Below are positions 32,446 through 43,339 of a stretch of 64,000 nt of DNA, piece after piece. The stretch is from contig CAWIGD010000007.1 of assembly GCA_963835165.1 (NCBI GenBank), forward strand, positions 24,542-88,541. The letters run 5' to 3'. Source of the stretch: VAZQ01 sp963835165 (GTDB lineage Bacteria > Pseudomonadota > Alphaproteobacteria > Rhizobiales > Xanthobacteraceae). Below the pieces are notes generated by a model. That model ran no database searches and had not been told where the DNA came from. It saw nothing but the letters and a program-made list of their open reading frames with translations. A program made the position numbers and the translations under genes. The stretch's first letter is position 1. Every line of letters begins with the position of its first letter.

Positions 32446-32570
32446 GAGCGTCGCCCCGTCCCCGCCATTCCAGGACGCCGCGCAGCGGCGGCCCCGGAAT
32501 CCATAGTCCTCGCCGTTGACTTTGGATCCGGGCTCTTTGCTTCACTCGGCCCGGATGACCGCGGCGGACA
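32446..32570. repeat. Degenerate dispersed palindrome (CATTCCnGGACGCC type)
   Basis: GCCATTCCAGGACGCCGCGCAGCGGCGG and CCCCGGAATCCATAG at 32463-32507 resemble the better-preserved elements at 50115 and 54546. The right half (TTTGGATCCGGGCTC, then CGGCCCGGATGACC) is diverged. No gene is seen in the whole 32410-32797 gap apart from this decayed element; the gap's right half is less GC-rich than its surroundings. Confidence 0.65.
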
Positions 32571-32797
32571 GGCGCTGATTGGATCGGCGGCGGACCAATT
32601 TTCGTTTACGTCCAGCCTTCGCGCGCTTCCCCAGCCTTGCGATCGATGTCGATCAACTCACCGATGCGAATACCTAGGGCAGCGTGGCACCGATACCACG
32701 CCGGCTTCCAAACGCAATTTTTGTGACGGGCCTCACAGAAAACCGATGTGCTCATGGGCTAAGGCGAACTCACGTCAATTCAAAGGAGTGCCTTGCG

Positions 32798-33328
32798 ATG
32801 AAGCGCCTAGCCGGGCTGAGCCTTATCATCGGCTTACTCAGTCTGCCCATTCCAGCTCAAGCCCAACTTCTGACCCAGGGGGCGGCAGATTGCGCTCTCG
32901 ATGTGATTAGGTTTAGGGCCTGGGCGGTAACAGGCTTGAACCTGATCGTCACGCCGGAAATGCTCCCAAGCTGGCGTAACTACCTGGCCAGCAGGTATCC
33001 GATGCTCCCTGACCGATACTCAGTCGCCAACGCCTGCTGGGAGCTTAACAACGTAACGGCGAAATGGCCGCAAATGCCTCCGGTGGAGCGCGAACTGTGG
33101 CAAAACATATGGGCAACTTCGCTGCCGCAAAACCTTGCGTTCATCGAGCCAGTGTTCCCCGCTGGTGTTCAGCAAGTGCGTGCTGCGCTGCAAGTGCGTG
33201 CTGCGCTACAAAACGCTCCTTCGAGCGCGCCACAGGACACTGAAACTAAAGCCCTTGAAGAGCTTAAGCGCCGCTACGAGATCGGGAATACCTTGCTCAG
33301 ATTCAATCGGACATACTACGGGCGCTGA
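32798..33328 (+). CDS. Small exported protein of unknown function
   Basis: I do not recognise a family. The 176-residue product has a clear signal peptide (LSLIIGLLSLPIPAQAQ). Its mature part has two Cys (AADCALDV and ANACWELN, possibly a disulfide) and a Trp-rich middle (AVTGLNL, LPSWRNY, CWELNN, LWQNIWA). Near residue 126-137 is an internal six-residue duplication, QVRAAL twice, caused by an 18-bp tandem repeat. The C-terminus is charged and helical. The ribosome-binding site AAAGGAGTG fits ATG 32798. Codon and base use look less GC-rich than the neighbours, which may mean recent acquisition. No functional clue from neighbours. Confidence 0.7.
   Translation: MKRLAGLSLIIGLLSLPIPAQAQLLTQGAADCALDVIRFRAWAVTGLNLIVTPEMLPSWRNYLASRYPMLPDRYSVANACWELNNVTAKWPQMPPVERELWQNIWATSLPQNLAFIEPVFPAGVQQVRAALQVRAALQNAPSSAPQDTETKALEELKRRYEIGNTLLRFNRTYYGR
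33173..33208 (+). repeat. 18-bp tandem duplication inside the exported-protein gene
   Basis: CAAGTGCGTGCTGCGCTG at 33173-33190 is repeated at 33191-33208 with only the last base changed. It is in frame and encodes QVRAAL twice. A recent replication-slippage event is the likely cause. Confidence 0.85.
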
Positions 33329-33435
33329 CGGGGTGCCCGTATCCGAATGATCTAGGCCTGCACAACCAAATAGCCCCGGCACCGGCCCACGCGACATGCT
33401 AGTCTTCCCGAATTGTCATCACCGGGAGGACAATC

Positions 33436-34182
33436 ATGCGTGCATTTCTGCTGTCGCTGTTGTGGCTTCTCGCCGGTCCGGCGCTGGCGCAGGAAAAACT
33501 CGTCGGGACCAACATGGACGTGCGGACCATCCTGAACTTCAAGGTGGCCGACGCCGCGATCCAGAAGCTGTTGCCGCCGGGCTGGGAAGCGAATCCGGCA
33601 ACGTCGGGGCCGTCCGCGGGCGCCAACCTGCGCGTCACCTTCGTCGATCAAATGGCGGCGCACGATGCCGCCGGCAAGCCGACGCCGCCGGTCCGCAATC
33701 TGATTTTCGGCATCCCGGTGAGAAAGCCGGGCAGCGAGGGCGGCGGGCTGATGATTTTCGCCGGGCTGTCTCCCGCCGCAGGGGGACCCTATGGCGCCAG
33801 CCTGAAGGCGACCAACGTTGTCGAGCGCAAGGTTCGCCACGAGCCCGGCGGCAACTCGATCGTTGACGAGTCCTGGGAGTACAAGGCGGACGACGGTTCC
33901 TCGACCACGCTGCAAACTCAATACGTGCGCGGGGTCGCCGCGCGCGAGAAGGGGGAGCTGCGCGTCTATTCGCAATCAAAGCCCGAGTTCTTCCGCATCT
34001 ACCGCTTCGAGCAGGGCGTCGATGTGGTGCGCGGCGCCGGCACCGGACCGGAACGGCTGCAAAAGGTCACCTTCAAGGCGGCCGGCGAGAAGCTCTCGCC
34101 GCTGTTCGACGGCACCGAGCAATTGATCAGCATGACCTCGGTGCCGTGGTATCAACGCGAAATCTATCTGCCTGGATCGTAA
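33436..34182 (+). CDS. Exported protein, possibly acetoacetate-decarboxylase-like fold
   Basis: This is a 248-residue protein with a signal peptide (LLSLLWLLAGPALAQ). The mature part contains ADAAIQKLLPPGWE, followed by NLIFGIPVRKPGSEGGG and a beta-rich middle. It ends TSVPWYQREIYLPG. The 'cannot exceed LPPGWE' opening is reminiscent of acetoacetate-decarboxylase / DUF2071-like proteins, but the catalytic Lys environment is not convincing, so I leave the function open. A GGGAGGACAATC ribosome-binding site precedes ATG 33436. No operon partner: the previous gene ends 107 bp earlier and the next starts 290 bp later; that 34183-34472 gap shows nothing recognisable. Confidence 0.7.
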   Translation: MRAFLLSLLWLLAGPALAQEKLVGTNMDVRTILNFKVADAAIQKLLPPGWEANPATSGPSAGANLRVTFVDQMAAHDAAGKPTPPVRNLIFGIPVRKPGSEGGGLMIFAGLSPAAGGPYGASLKATNVVERKVRHEPGGNSIVDESWEYKADDGSSTTLQTQYVRGVAAREKGELRVYSQSKPEFFRIYRFEQGVDVVRGAGTGPERLQKVTFKAAGEKLSPLFDGTEQLISMTSVPWYQREIYLPGS

Positions 34183-34472
34183 GGTACCGCAGGCAAACTT
34201 TTACTGGGCTTGCTCCCGACGACCAACGACAGGCCCCCGCCGCCGCGCACGAGTTGGCGGTGGGCATTCGTCTTGGCGAGACCGGGCGGACTGCAGCGGG
34301 CGAGCAAAACGAACCCACTGTAAGCCATGCCAGTTGACAACCTTCATCGAGGTCTCTTTGGGGCATCGGCGCAAATGCTCAGAGCGTTCAAATGATTTCC
34401 GGTCTGCCTCGCTGAGCGGAACCTCCGCCCTCGACAGCGCGCAAAAAATCATTCGGACTAGGAAGGTAAATC

Positions 34473-35897
34473 ATGCAACGGAATATCTCTCGCCGCGGCT
34501 TCGGCAAACGGCTCGCGGGTGGTGCGGCACTGCTTGCGCTGCAACCGGCGTGGAATTGCCTGGCCGCAGCGCAGTCGCTGCGCAATGACCTAAAGGATCT
34601 CAAGGGGGAGTTGTACTTCGATGATGCCGTGTTGCAGGCGGCGGCCGACGATTTTGGGCACGTCGTGCATAAGAAGCCGACCGCGATGCTCCGGCCCATC
34701 GATGCGCAGGACATCGCGAAGCTCGTGCAGTTCGCGAACCGCCAGGGACTCAAGGTCGCGATGCGAGGTCAGGGGCATTCGTTTTTCGGCCAGACCCAAG
34801 TCGAGGACGGCGTGGTCATCGACTCCAGCAGCCTGAATGCCGTCCGCATCGTCAAATCCGGCACGGGCGGGACCGCGGAGATCGGCTCCGGTTCGAAGTG
34901 GCACCCCGTCCTCATGGCTGCGAATGCCCAGAAACTGACGGTGCCGGTGATCGCCGATACGTTCCTGTCGGTCGGCGGAACGATCAGCACCGGCGGATTC
35001 GGCGTAACCACCTACAATCTAGGTCTTCAGGTCGACCACGTGCAGGAGCTTGAGGTCGTGACCGGCAACGGCGAGATCATAACCTGCTCCGATGAACGCA
35101 ACGGCGATCTCTTCAACGCCATGCTCGGAGGCCTGGGTCAATGCGGCATCATCACGAAAGTCGTGATGCGGCTGATGGCTGCGCCCACGAATGTGTTGTT
35201 CATAAAAATGGACTACGACGACTTCCAGAGCGCGTCCGCCGATCTCGCGGTGCTCGCCAAGGATGGGCGCTTCCATCACCTCGATGGCCGCGGTGCCGGC
35301 CGGCCGGCCGGTGGCGTGGGATATTACGTCGAAGGCGGTGCCTTCTATGACGCGCCAAACGCTCCCGACGAGGCGAAGCTGACCGCGGGGCTCAAGTTCG
35401 CGAAAAGGACCGCCACCGTGATGACCTACGAGCAGTATTTCCGTCGCGAGGAGGTGTGCGGGGCGTGCGCAACGCCGCTGCAGAAGCCTTTCGTCTATCT
35501 CTGCATTCCCGCGTCGCGATACGACGAGTACACGTCAGGCATCCTGTCATCGCCAACGGAGTCCGCGTTTCTCGTCCCGCGCATGTCGGCGTGGCGTCGG
35601 AGCGCCATCAAGCGCCCGCTCACCCGCATGCCGGAGGAAGAGACTATCTACCGGTTCCAGCTTTCGCGCATCCTGCCGGCGGGAACTGATACCGCGTCCA
35701 TGATCGCACTCAATCGCACGCTCTATGAACGGGCGCGCGACATGGGCGGCTACCGCATGACGTCGAGCGCAGTTGCCATGTCGCAGGACGATTGGAAGCG
35801 CCACTACGGACCTGCCTGGCAGGCGGTCCAGGCAGCGAAGACGAAGTTCGACCCGAAGAACGTGCTGACACCGGGTTATGGGATGTTTCCCCACTAA
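34473..35897 (+). CDS. Tat-exported FAD-binding oxidoreductase (cytokinin-dehydrogenase-like)
   Basis: This is a 474-residue flavoprotein of the vanillyl-alcohol-oxidase/PCMH family. It has a twin-arginine leader (SRRGFGKRLAGGAALLAL). The FAD-binding domain shows AMRGQGHSFFGQTQ, a motif that in relatives carries the covalent-FAD His. VGGTISTGGFGVTTYNLGLQ and ELEVVTGNGEIITCS follow, matching cytokinin dehydrogenase and related sugar or alcohol oxidases. The C-terminus FDPKNVLTPGYGMF is the standard family end. Tat export fits folding with FAD in the cytoplasm. Substrate unknown; plant-type cytokinins are possible for a plant-associated bacterium but not shown. No obvious operon. Confidence 0.85.
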   Translation: MQRNISRRGFGKRLAGGAALLALQPAWNCLAAAQSLRNDLKDLKGELYFDDAVLQAAADDFGHVVHKKPTAMLRPIDAQDIAKLVQFANRQGLKVAMRGQGHSFFGQTQVEDGVVIDSSSLNAVRIVKSGTGGTAEIGSGSKWHPVLMAANAQKLTVPVIADTFLSVGGTISTGGFGVTTYNLGLQVDHVQELEVVTGNGEIITCSDERNGDLFNAMLGGLGQCGIITKVVMRLMAAPTNVLFIKMDYDDFQSASADLAVLAKDGRFHHLDGRGAGRPAGGVGYYVEGGAFYDAPNAPDEAKLTAGLKFAKRTATVMTYEQYFRREEVCGACATPLQKPFVYLCIPASRYDEYTSGILSSPTESAFLVPRMSAWRRSAIKRPLTRMPEEETIYRFQLSRILPAGTDTASMIALNRTLYERARDMGGYRMTSSAVAMSQDDWKRHYGPAWQAVQAAKTKFDPKNVLTPGYGMFPH

Positions 35898-36099
35898 AGA
35901 TTGAAAAATTATGCGCCTTGCCCGGAAGGAGTTGGCATGGCGCGAGCGATGTCTTCTCAATGTCCGGAATTCCGGGAGGCCGGATTGGGTAATCTTGTGA
36001 TACTCCATGGCTCCAGCCTTTCGAGAGTTGGAGCCGGGCGAAACTGGGGCGATTCAACCCCTCGTCCCGAAGTGTCCTTGCTGGAACGATTTAAGAGAA

Positions 36100-36141
36100 T
36101 GGGCCCGCCAGGACTCGAACCTCGAACTAGCAGATGATGAG
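36100..36141 (-). pseudogene. 3' half of a tRNA (CAT-type), remnant
   Basis: Read on the minus strand, the 42 bases run from the anticodon loop (CTCATCA) through the variable region and T arm (GTTCGAGTCC) to the acceptor end GGCGGGCCCA. This matches the 3' half of the CAT-anticodon tRNA as I recall it from alphaproteobacteria. The 5' half (D arm, acceptor 5' strand, anticodon stem) is missing: the sequence before it is a terminator-like hairpin. One T-stem pair is broken and no CCA is encoded. It is not a working tRNA. Such fragments are typical integrase attachment-site leftovers. The rest of the 35898-36243 gap holds only this and the hairpin at 36154. Confidence 0.7.
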
Positions 36142-36153
36142 ACCCTGGCGTCA

Positions 36154-36186
36154 GGGCGGCGTTTCAAGTTGTTTGAAACGCCGCCC
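36154..36186. terminator. Strong hairpin, likely terminator of katG
   Basis: A perfect 14-bp stem: GGGCGGCGTTTCAA at 36154-36167 pairs with TTGAAACGCCGCCC at 36173-36186 around a 5-base loop. It lies 57 bp beyond the katG stop codon. On the plus strand it is followed by a T-rich stretch (GATTTCTTGTTC), so it may also stop rightward transcription from the FAD oxidoreductase gene. Confidence 0.65.
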
Positions 36187-36243
36187 CGATTTCTTGTTCA
36201 TGGCTTCGACCAGCGTCCGGGTTCCTCACCCTTTCCGCCGGGA

Positions 36244-38391
<2,148 letters not shown>

Positions 38392-38461
38392 ATCGCCTCC
38401 TCCTCCTTCGCACGATTGCCACTCTAGTCCCGGTCCAATCTAGGCAAGGCATCTCATCAGG

Positions 38462-38475
38462 TAAAGTTGACTTTA
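38462..38475. promoter_or_regulatory. Palindrome in katG-oxyR intergenic region, possible OxyR site
   Basis: TAAAGT-TG-ACTTTA is a perfect 6-bp inverted repeat 25 bp upstream of the oxyR start. It overlaps a possible -35 (TTGACT) for oxyR. Its position suits autoregulation by a LysR-type protein, although it does not match the extended E. coli OxyR consensus. Confidence 0.4.
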
Positions 38476-38500
38476 ATGATTGTTGCGGTAAGATTTTCTG

Positions 38501-39434
38501 ATGACTGTCACGATGCGGCAGCTGCGCTATTTCAATGCGCTGGCACGTCATGGCCACTTCGGACGCGCGGCCGAAGCATGCGCGATCTCGCAGCCGGCTT
38601 TATCGATGCAGATCAAGGATCTGGAGGAAACGCTGGGCGGCGTGCTGCTCGAGCGAAGCCCCCGGCAGGTCGCGCTGACGAAGTTCGGGGAAGAGGCCGC
38701 CCAACGCGTCCGCGACATCCTGCGCCTGGTCGACGAGCTGGGCGACTTCGCGCGTGCGTCGCGCGACCGGCTCGTCGGCCGGCTGCGCATCGGCATGATC
38801 CCGACGATTGCGCCCTATCTGCTGCCCAAGGTCATCGCGCACCTCACGCGCATGCATCCCGAACTCGACATTCACGTCCGTGAGACGCTGACGCCGAAGC
38901 TGATCGAGGAGCTCGCGGACGGACGGCTCGACACGGCAATTGTCGCTCTGCCGGTGTCCGAACCTTCGCTGGTCGAGGTCGCGCTGTTTTCGGAACACTT
39001 CCTGCTGGTCCGGCCGGGCGAATATGAGGGAACGCCGGCGCCCAGCAGCAAGACGCTGCGCGCGATGAGGCTGCTTGCTGTTGGAAGAGGGACACTGTTT
39101 TCGCGATCAGGCCCTGTCGTTCTGCAATATGCAATCGACGCCGCCACGGGAGGTGCTGGACGCGAGTTCGCTGTCGACGCTCGTTCAGATGGTCAGCGCC
39201 GGCATCGGTGTCACCTTGATCCCGGAAATGGCCGTGGCGGTGGAGACACGCTCGGCGTCAGTGTCGGTCACGCGCTTCAAAAATCCGCAGCCCTCGCGAA
39301 CCATCGGCATGGTCTGGCGCAAGACAAGTCCTCTGGCCAGACAGCTCCTGCAATTTTCCGAGGTGGTTCGTCTTGCGGCCGACGCGTTGCGCAAGCAGCG
39401 CAGTCCGGGATCGGCATCGCGGAAGCGGGAATAG
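38501..39434 (+). pseudogene. oxyR: OxyR-type LysR regulator, interrupted by a frameshift
   Basis: This is a hydrogen-peroxide-sensing LysR regulator of about 310 residues once a single-base shift is corrected. The N-terminal half (38501 to about 39074) has the winged helix (FNALARHGHFGRAAEACAIS) and the start of the effector domain. It then runs into LLAVGRG, out of frame. Homology resumes in another frame at 39075 with LLLEEGHCFRDQALSFC, which carries both redox Cys residues (C199 and C208 of E. coli OxyR), and continues to GVTLIPEMAVAVET and the end. One extra T in CTGCTTGCTG (39075-39076) explains it. If real, the gene gives a truncated protein without sensor cysteines. It is divergent from katG. 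Confidence 0.88.
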
Positions 39435-39543
39435 CGGCGGACCCTCTGCGGCGGCGGGTTGACGGCCGCGGAGATTTGCATCTCCATTGTCGAGGCGCGT
39501 GAGGCGGAAACGCGCGCTTCCGCACTGCCCCGTGGAGGACGCC

Positions 39544-40302
39544 ATGAGAACGAGTGACATTGCAGCCATTGCGCTTGGAGTGATGAGCGTGTTGTTGCCG
39601 GGTGCGGCGGGCGCCGCCGAACTGACCGTCCTTGCCGGCATGGGCGTGGTATCGGGCGTGCGCGATGTGGCCCCGGCCTTCGAGCGCGCCACCGGGCACA
39701 AGGTGATCGTCAGCTTCGAGGCCGGTCCGTCGCTGATGCAGAAGGTCACGTCCAACGCGCCGGCGGACTTGGTCGTGCATTATCCCGAAGCGATCGACGA
39801 TCTGATCAAGCAGGGCAGGGTGGTGGGCAGCCGCGTCGATTTCGCCCGCGCCGGCGTCGGCGTCGCGGTCAGGGCGGGGGCGCCGAAGCCCGACATCAGC
39901 ACGCCCGAGGCCTTCAAGCGCGCCTTGCTCGCCGCCAAGTCGATCGCCTATTCGCGCACCGGCGCGAGCGGCATCATCGCGGCGAAGCTGATGGAGCGGC
40001 TCGGCCTCGCCGGGCAATTGAAGGATAAGACCAGGCTCGTCGACGGCGTCCCGGTCGCCGAGGTCGTGGCGAAAGGCGAAGCCGAGATCGGCATGCAGCA
40101 GATCAATGTCATCTTGCCGGTTGCCGGCGCCGACTACGTCGGTCCGCTGCCGGCGGAGCTGCAGAGCTATGTCGATTTCGCCGTCGGCGTGCTCGCCGTC
40201 TCGAAGGAACGCGACGCCGCGCGGGAGCTGGTGAAGTTCATGTCGTCGCCGGAAGCGGCGCCGCTCATCCGCAAGAGCGGCATGGAGCCGCCGCCGCTCT
40301 GA
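39544..40302 (+). CDS. ModA-like solitary substrate-binding protein
   Basis: This is a 252-residue periplasmic binding protein of the molybdate/extracellular solute-binding type. It has a signal peptide (ALGVMSVLLPGAAGAAE) and the motif AGMGVVSGVRDVAPAFERATGHKV. SYSRTGASGIIAAKLMERLG-like and GEAEIGMQQINVILP segments of the ModA/YvgL family follow. The oxyanion-binding Ser of true ModA proteins near the start is not obvious (it has MGVVSG), so the ligand may not be molybdate. No modBC genes are near. ATG 39544 was chosen to give the signal peptide; the open frame extends upstream. The next gene, a cupin, starts 34 bp after its stop. Confidence 0.82.
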   Translation: MRTSDIAAIALGVMSVLLPGAAGAAELTVLAGMGVVSGVRDVAPAFERATGHKVIVSFEAGPSLMQKVTSNAPADLVVHYPEAIDDLIKQGRVVGSRVDFARAGVGVAVRAGAPKPDISTPEAFKRALLAAKSIAYSRTGASGIIAAKLMERLGLAGQLKDKTRLVDGVPVAEVVAKGEAEIGMQQINVILPVAGADYVGPLPAELQSYVDFAVGVLAVSKERDAARELVKFMSSPEAAPLIRKSGMEPPPL

Positions 40303-40336
40303 CGGCATGCGCGCGACGGGATTTGAGGTGGACCCG

Positions 40337-40798
40337 ATGGGCAAATTTCTCCCCGAGACGGAAACGGCCGTTCCGATCATTCGGGGACCCGGAGAGGGGA
40401 AGGTGGTCGGCGTGCTTCGTGACCAGAGCACGTTCAAGGTCATGAGCGAGGAAACGGGCGGGGCGTACGCCATTTTGGAGCAGAAGATACCTCCGGGACA
40501 CGGGCCGCCTCTTCATGTTCATCGCCATGAGACGGAAATATTCTATGTTCTGGAGGGGCAGTTCGAAATCACCATCGGCGAGCAGAAGGTGACAGCCGCC
40601 GCTGGGGCCATCGTGGTCGGTCCGCGCAACATTCCCCACACGTTCCGCAATGTCGGGTCCGAGGATGCACACCTGCTTCTGACCGTCATCCCGGGGCGGT
40701 TCGCCAACTACTTCATCGATGTCGATGGCGTCGACGACGGCGATCACGCTGCGATCAAGGCGCTGGTCGCAAAGTACGACGTCGAGATTTTGGAATGA
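40337..40798 (+). CDS. Cupin domain protein
   Basis: This is a single-cupin protein of about 153 residues. The first cupin motif reads PPLHVHRHETEIFYVLEGQFE (metal His, His, Glu). The second, GPRNIPHTFRNVG, gives the fourth His, so a metal centre is expected. Family members include oxalate-related enzymes, dioxygenases and quercetinase-like proteins, so activity cannot be named. The ATG at 40337 has GAGGTGG seven bases ahead and is preferred over ATG 40307. It is probably co-transcribed with the ModA-like gene 34 bp upstream. Confidence 0.85.
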   Translation: MGKFLPETETAVPIIRGPGEGKVVGVLRDQSTFKVMSEETGGAYAILEQKIPPGHGPPLHVHRHETEIFYVLEGQFEITIGEQKVTAAAGAIVVGPRNIPHTFRNVGSEDAHLLLTVIPGRFANYFIDVDGVDDGDHAAIKALVAKYDVEILE

Positions 40799-40877
40799 CG
40801 CGCAGACGATGCGGCGCTTCGTCCGGTGAGGGATCGCGCACCGGCTTGTCGCCGCACCCGGCACAGCGATAGCGAAC

Positions 40878-42350
40878 TCAAAGCTTGAGCGGCCGCCGCA
40901 GATATTGGCCGCGGGCCGGCCCGACGATCTCGCCCTGATGGTAGATCAAGGCGCCGCGCAGGAAGGTGCTCTTCACCCGGCCGCTGAGCTCCTGCCCTTC
41001 AAACGGCGAATAGCCCTGCTTGGATTCCGACTCGGCCGCGCGAACCACGAAGCTCTCGTGCGGGTCGACCAGCGCGATGTCGGCGTCGAAGCCGGGTGCG
41101 ATATCGCCCTTGTTGAGCAGGCCGAACCGCCGGGCCGGGTTCCAGGCCAGGAGCTCGGCCATGCGGTTGTAGGACATGCCGCGCTTGCCGCCCTCGCTCA
41201 CCACGCCCGAGAGCAGATACTCGGTGCCGCCGAATCCCGCCTTGGCGAGCCAGATATCGCTCGGGTCGTCCTTCGACCACTTCTGCTCGCTCGAACAGCA
41301 GGCGTGATCGCTGACGATCCAATCGATCTTGCGGTCGAGCACGGCCTGCCACAACGCCTCGACGTCCTCGCGCGGCCGGATCGGCGGATTGACCTTGGCG
41401 TGCACCGCGCATTCGCAGTCGGTATCCAGCAACAGGTGTCCCACCGTGACCTCGCGCCGGAACGCGATGTGCGGAAAGACCTGCTGCATGGTCCAGGCCG
41501 CGTCCACCGCCTTGCGCGAGCTCAGGTGCAGCAGGTTGATGTTGAGGCAATCCGTCTCATTGGCGAGATAGGACGCGATCCAGATCGCCAGCCCCTCGGA
41601 GTGCGGAGGGCGGGCGGCGCTGTAGGCATGCAGCCCGGTGAGCTTGCCCTCGCGCTCGACGATCTTGGTGTAGGCGTTGAGGATCTCCGCGAGCTCGCAG
41701 TGCAGGCTGACGCTGATGTAATCCGCGAGCTCCGGATGCTGCGTCATCAGTCGCCGGGCGGAGCGCATGATGAATTCGAAATGCGCGATGTCGTAGCGTT
41801 CCTCCGGGCCGATCATGAGAAAATCGCTCTGGGCGTTCGACCGCCCGTGCAATCCGTAGCCGCCGTAGAACATGAAAATCTTGAACGAGGTCACGCCGTG
41901 ATCGACGGCGAGATGCTCCATTTCGTCGATGTGCTGCGCCTCGATCGGAGCGATGTGGTAGCCGTAATCGACCCAGAACCGCCCGTCGGACTGCTTGAAG
42001 ACTTCGGGCATGAACGTCCGGTACGGACCGCCGCGGTTGAGATAGTATTGTCCGGTCCGCATGTAGTTGAGGCTCGACGTCACGCCGCCCATCGCCGCCG
42101 CCTTGCTCTCCGAGACGGCGTCCTGCGCGAGCGGCTGATAGATGCCGACATGCATGTGGGCGTCGACGCAGCCGGGAAACGCCAGCCAATTCCTGGCGTC
42201 GAAAATCTCCTTCGCCTGTTCGGCGCGGATATCCGCGGCAACCCGAGCGATCTTTCCATCCTTGACCGCGATGTCGAGGCAATCGACCGACGTCTTGTTC
42301 GGCCGCACGATGCGGGCATTCTTGATCACAAGGTCAAACGGCTCAGCCAT
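40878..42350 (-). CDS. Dihydroorotase/hydantoinase family amidohydrolase
   Basis: This is a 490-residue cyclic amidohydrolase. The metal-binding HxH lies in DAHMHVG. The Lys expected to be carbamylated lies in SFKIFMFYGGYG, further His ligands in SLHCELAE and NLLHLSS, and the catalytic Asp in SDHACCSS. It resembles allantoinase, dihydropyrimidinase and hydantoinase rather than the shorter biosynthetic dihydroorotase. The C-terminal sheet domain (GDIAPGFDADIALVDP) is intact. It is the last gene of a leftward set of a lyase, a Liv-type importer and its binding protein. Uptake and ring opening of a cyclic amide is therefore a sensible hypothesis. It lies 77 bp before the frameshifted lyase. Confidence 0.88.
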   Translation of the reverse strand: MAEPFDLVIKNARIVRPNKTSVDCLDIAVKDGKIARVAADIRAEQAKEIFDARNWLAFPGCVDAHMHVGIYQPLAQDAVSESKAAAMGGVTSSLNYMRTGQYYLNRGGPYRTFMPEVFKQSDGRFWVDYGYHIAPIEAQHIDEMEHLAVDHGVTSFKIFMFYGGYGLHGRSNAQSDFLMIGPEERYDIAHFEFIMRSARRLMTQHPELADYISVSLHCELAEILNAYTKIVEREGKLTGLHAYSAARPPHSEGLAIWIASYLANETDCLNINLLHLSSRKAVDAAWTMQQVFPHIAFRREVTVGHLLLDTDCECAVHAKVNPPIRPREDVEALWQAVLDRKIDWIVSDHACCSSEQKWSKDDPSDIWLAKAGFGGTEYLLSGVVSEGGKRGMSYNRMAELLAWNPARRFGLLNKGDIAPGFDADIALVDPHESFVVRAAESESKQGYSPFEGQELSGRVKSTFLRGALIYHQGEIVGPARGQYLRRPLKL

Positions 42351-42427
42351 TCCGATATTTCCCTGCTGACGTTACAGCCGGCCATGACCCGAGCCGGGCC
42401 GCGCGCGGCCGGAAAGGTCGAGCGCTG

Positions 42428-43337
42428 TCACCGGCGGACATCCGTGCTCTTGCCGGCCGGACCAACGGCCGTTTCGTAGCGTTTGCCGAGCGCCACCATT
42501 TCCGGCGTGCCGATGAGAGTGTTGAGCCCGTCGAGATCGAGCATGCGCGAGCGGAACGGCTCGGTCGTGCCCTGGCCGGCCAGCGATGCGTAGTACTCGC
42601 CCGCGGTGCGCGCGAGCGCGCGCACGATCCCGCCGGGAAAGATCACCAGCGAGAACCCGATCGCCTCCAGCTCGGCCGCGGGCAACGGCGGCGTCTTGCC
42701 GCCCTCGACCATGTTCGCCAGCAGCGGAACGCCCGCGCCCAGGGCTCGACGCGACGCGGGCCAGATCGTCGCGCGTCCGCGGCGCCTCCACGAACAGCAC
42801 GTCGGCGCCGGCGGCGCGGTAGAGCCCGGCGCGTTCGATCGCGGCTTCGACGCCTTCCACCGCCACCGCATCGGTGCGTCCGACGATCAGCGTGTCGGGC
42901 GAATGCCGCGCATCGACCGCCGCGCGGATCTTGCCGCACATCTCCTGCGCCGGGATCAGGGCCTTGCCGTCGAGATGGCCGCAACGCTTCGGAAAGGCCT
43001 GGTCTTCGATCTGGATGGCATCGGCGCCCGAGCGCTCGAGGCAGCGGACCGTGCGCGCCACGTTGAGTGCGTTGCCGTAGCCGGTGTCGGCGTCGACGAT
43101 GAGATGGGCATCGACCCGGTCGCGGATCAGCGCGAGCGTATCGGCAACCTCGCTCGCGCTGACGAGGCCGATATCCGGGCGGCCGAGCCGGGTATAGGCG
43201 ATGGCGGCGCCGGAGACATAGAGCGTGGTGAAACCTGCTTGCGTCGCGACCAGCGCCGTGAACGCGTCATAGACACCGGGCGCCACCACGATCGGCTTCC
43301 GGCTCAGGCGAGAGCGCAGCGTTTCCGCATCGGCCAT
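42428..43337 (-). pseudogene. PEP mutase/isocitrate lyase family lyase, frameshifted
   Basis: With one base corrected this is a 302-residue member of the isocitrate lyase/PEP mutase superfamily (2-methylisocitrate lyase, dimethylmalate lyase, oxaloacetate decarboxylase group). The N-terminal part has APGVYDAFTALVATQAGF, DADTGYGNALNV, IEDQAFPKRCGH and VGRTDAVAV. Its superfamily Cys is in KRCGH. After RVA the frame breaks. The other frame continues RALGAGVPLLANMVEGGKTP, then LVIFPGGIVRA to LGKRYETAVG. Removing the A at about 42750 (plus strand) joins them smoothly. It sits between the amidohydrolase and livF on the same strand. Confidence 0.85.
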
Positions 43338-43339
43338 GG

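Noticed and set aside
36019..36140. Short frames reading like ARQDSNLE or GPPGLEPRT
   Set aside because: These peptides are the antisense translation of a tRNA 3' end, a well-known false annotation; here they identify the tRNA remnant.
36100..36141. A functional tRNA gene on the minus strand
   Set aside because: The 5' half cannot be found: no D arm or matching acceptor and anticodon 5' strands precede it.
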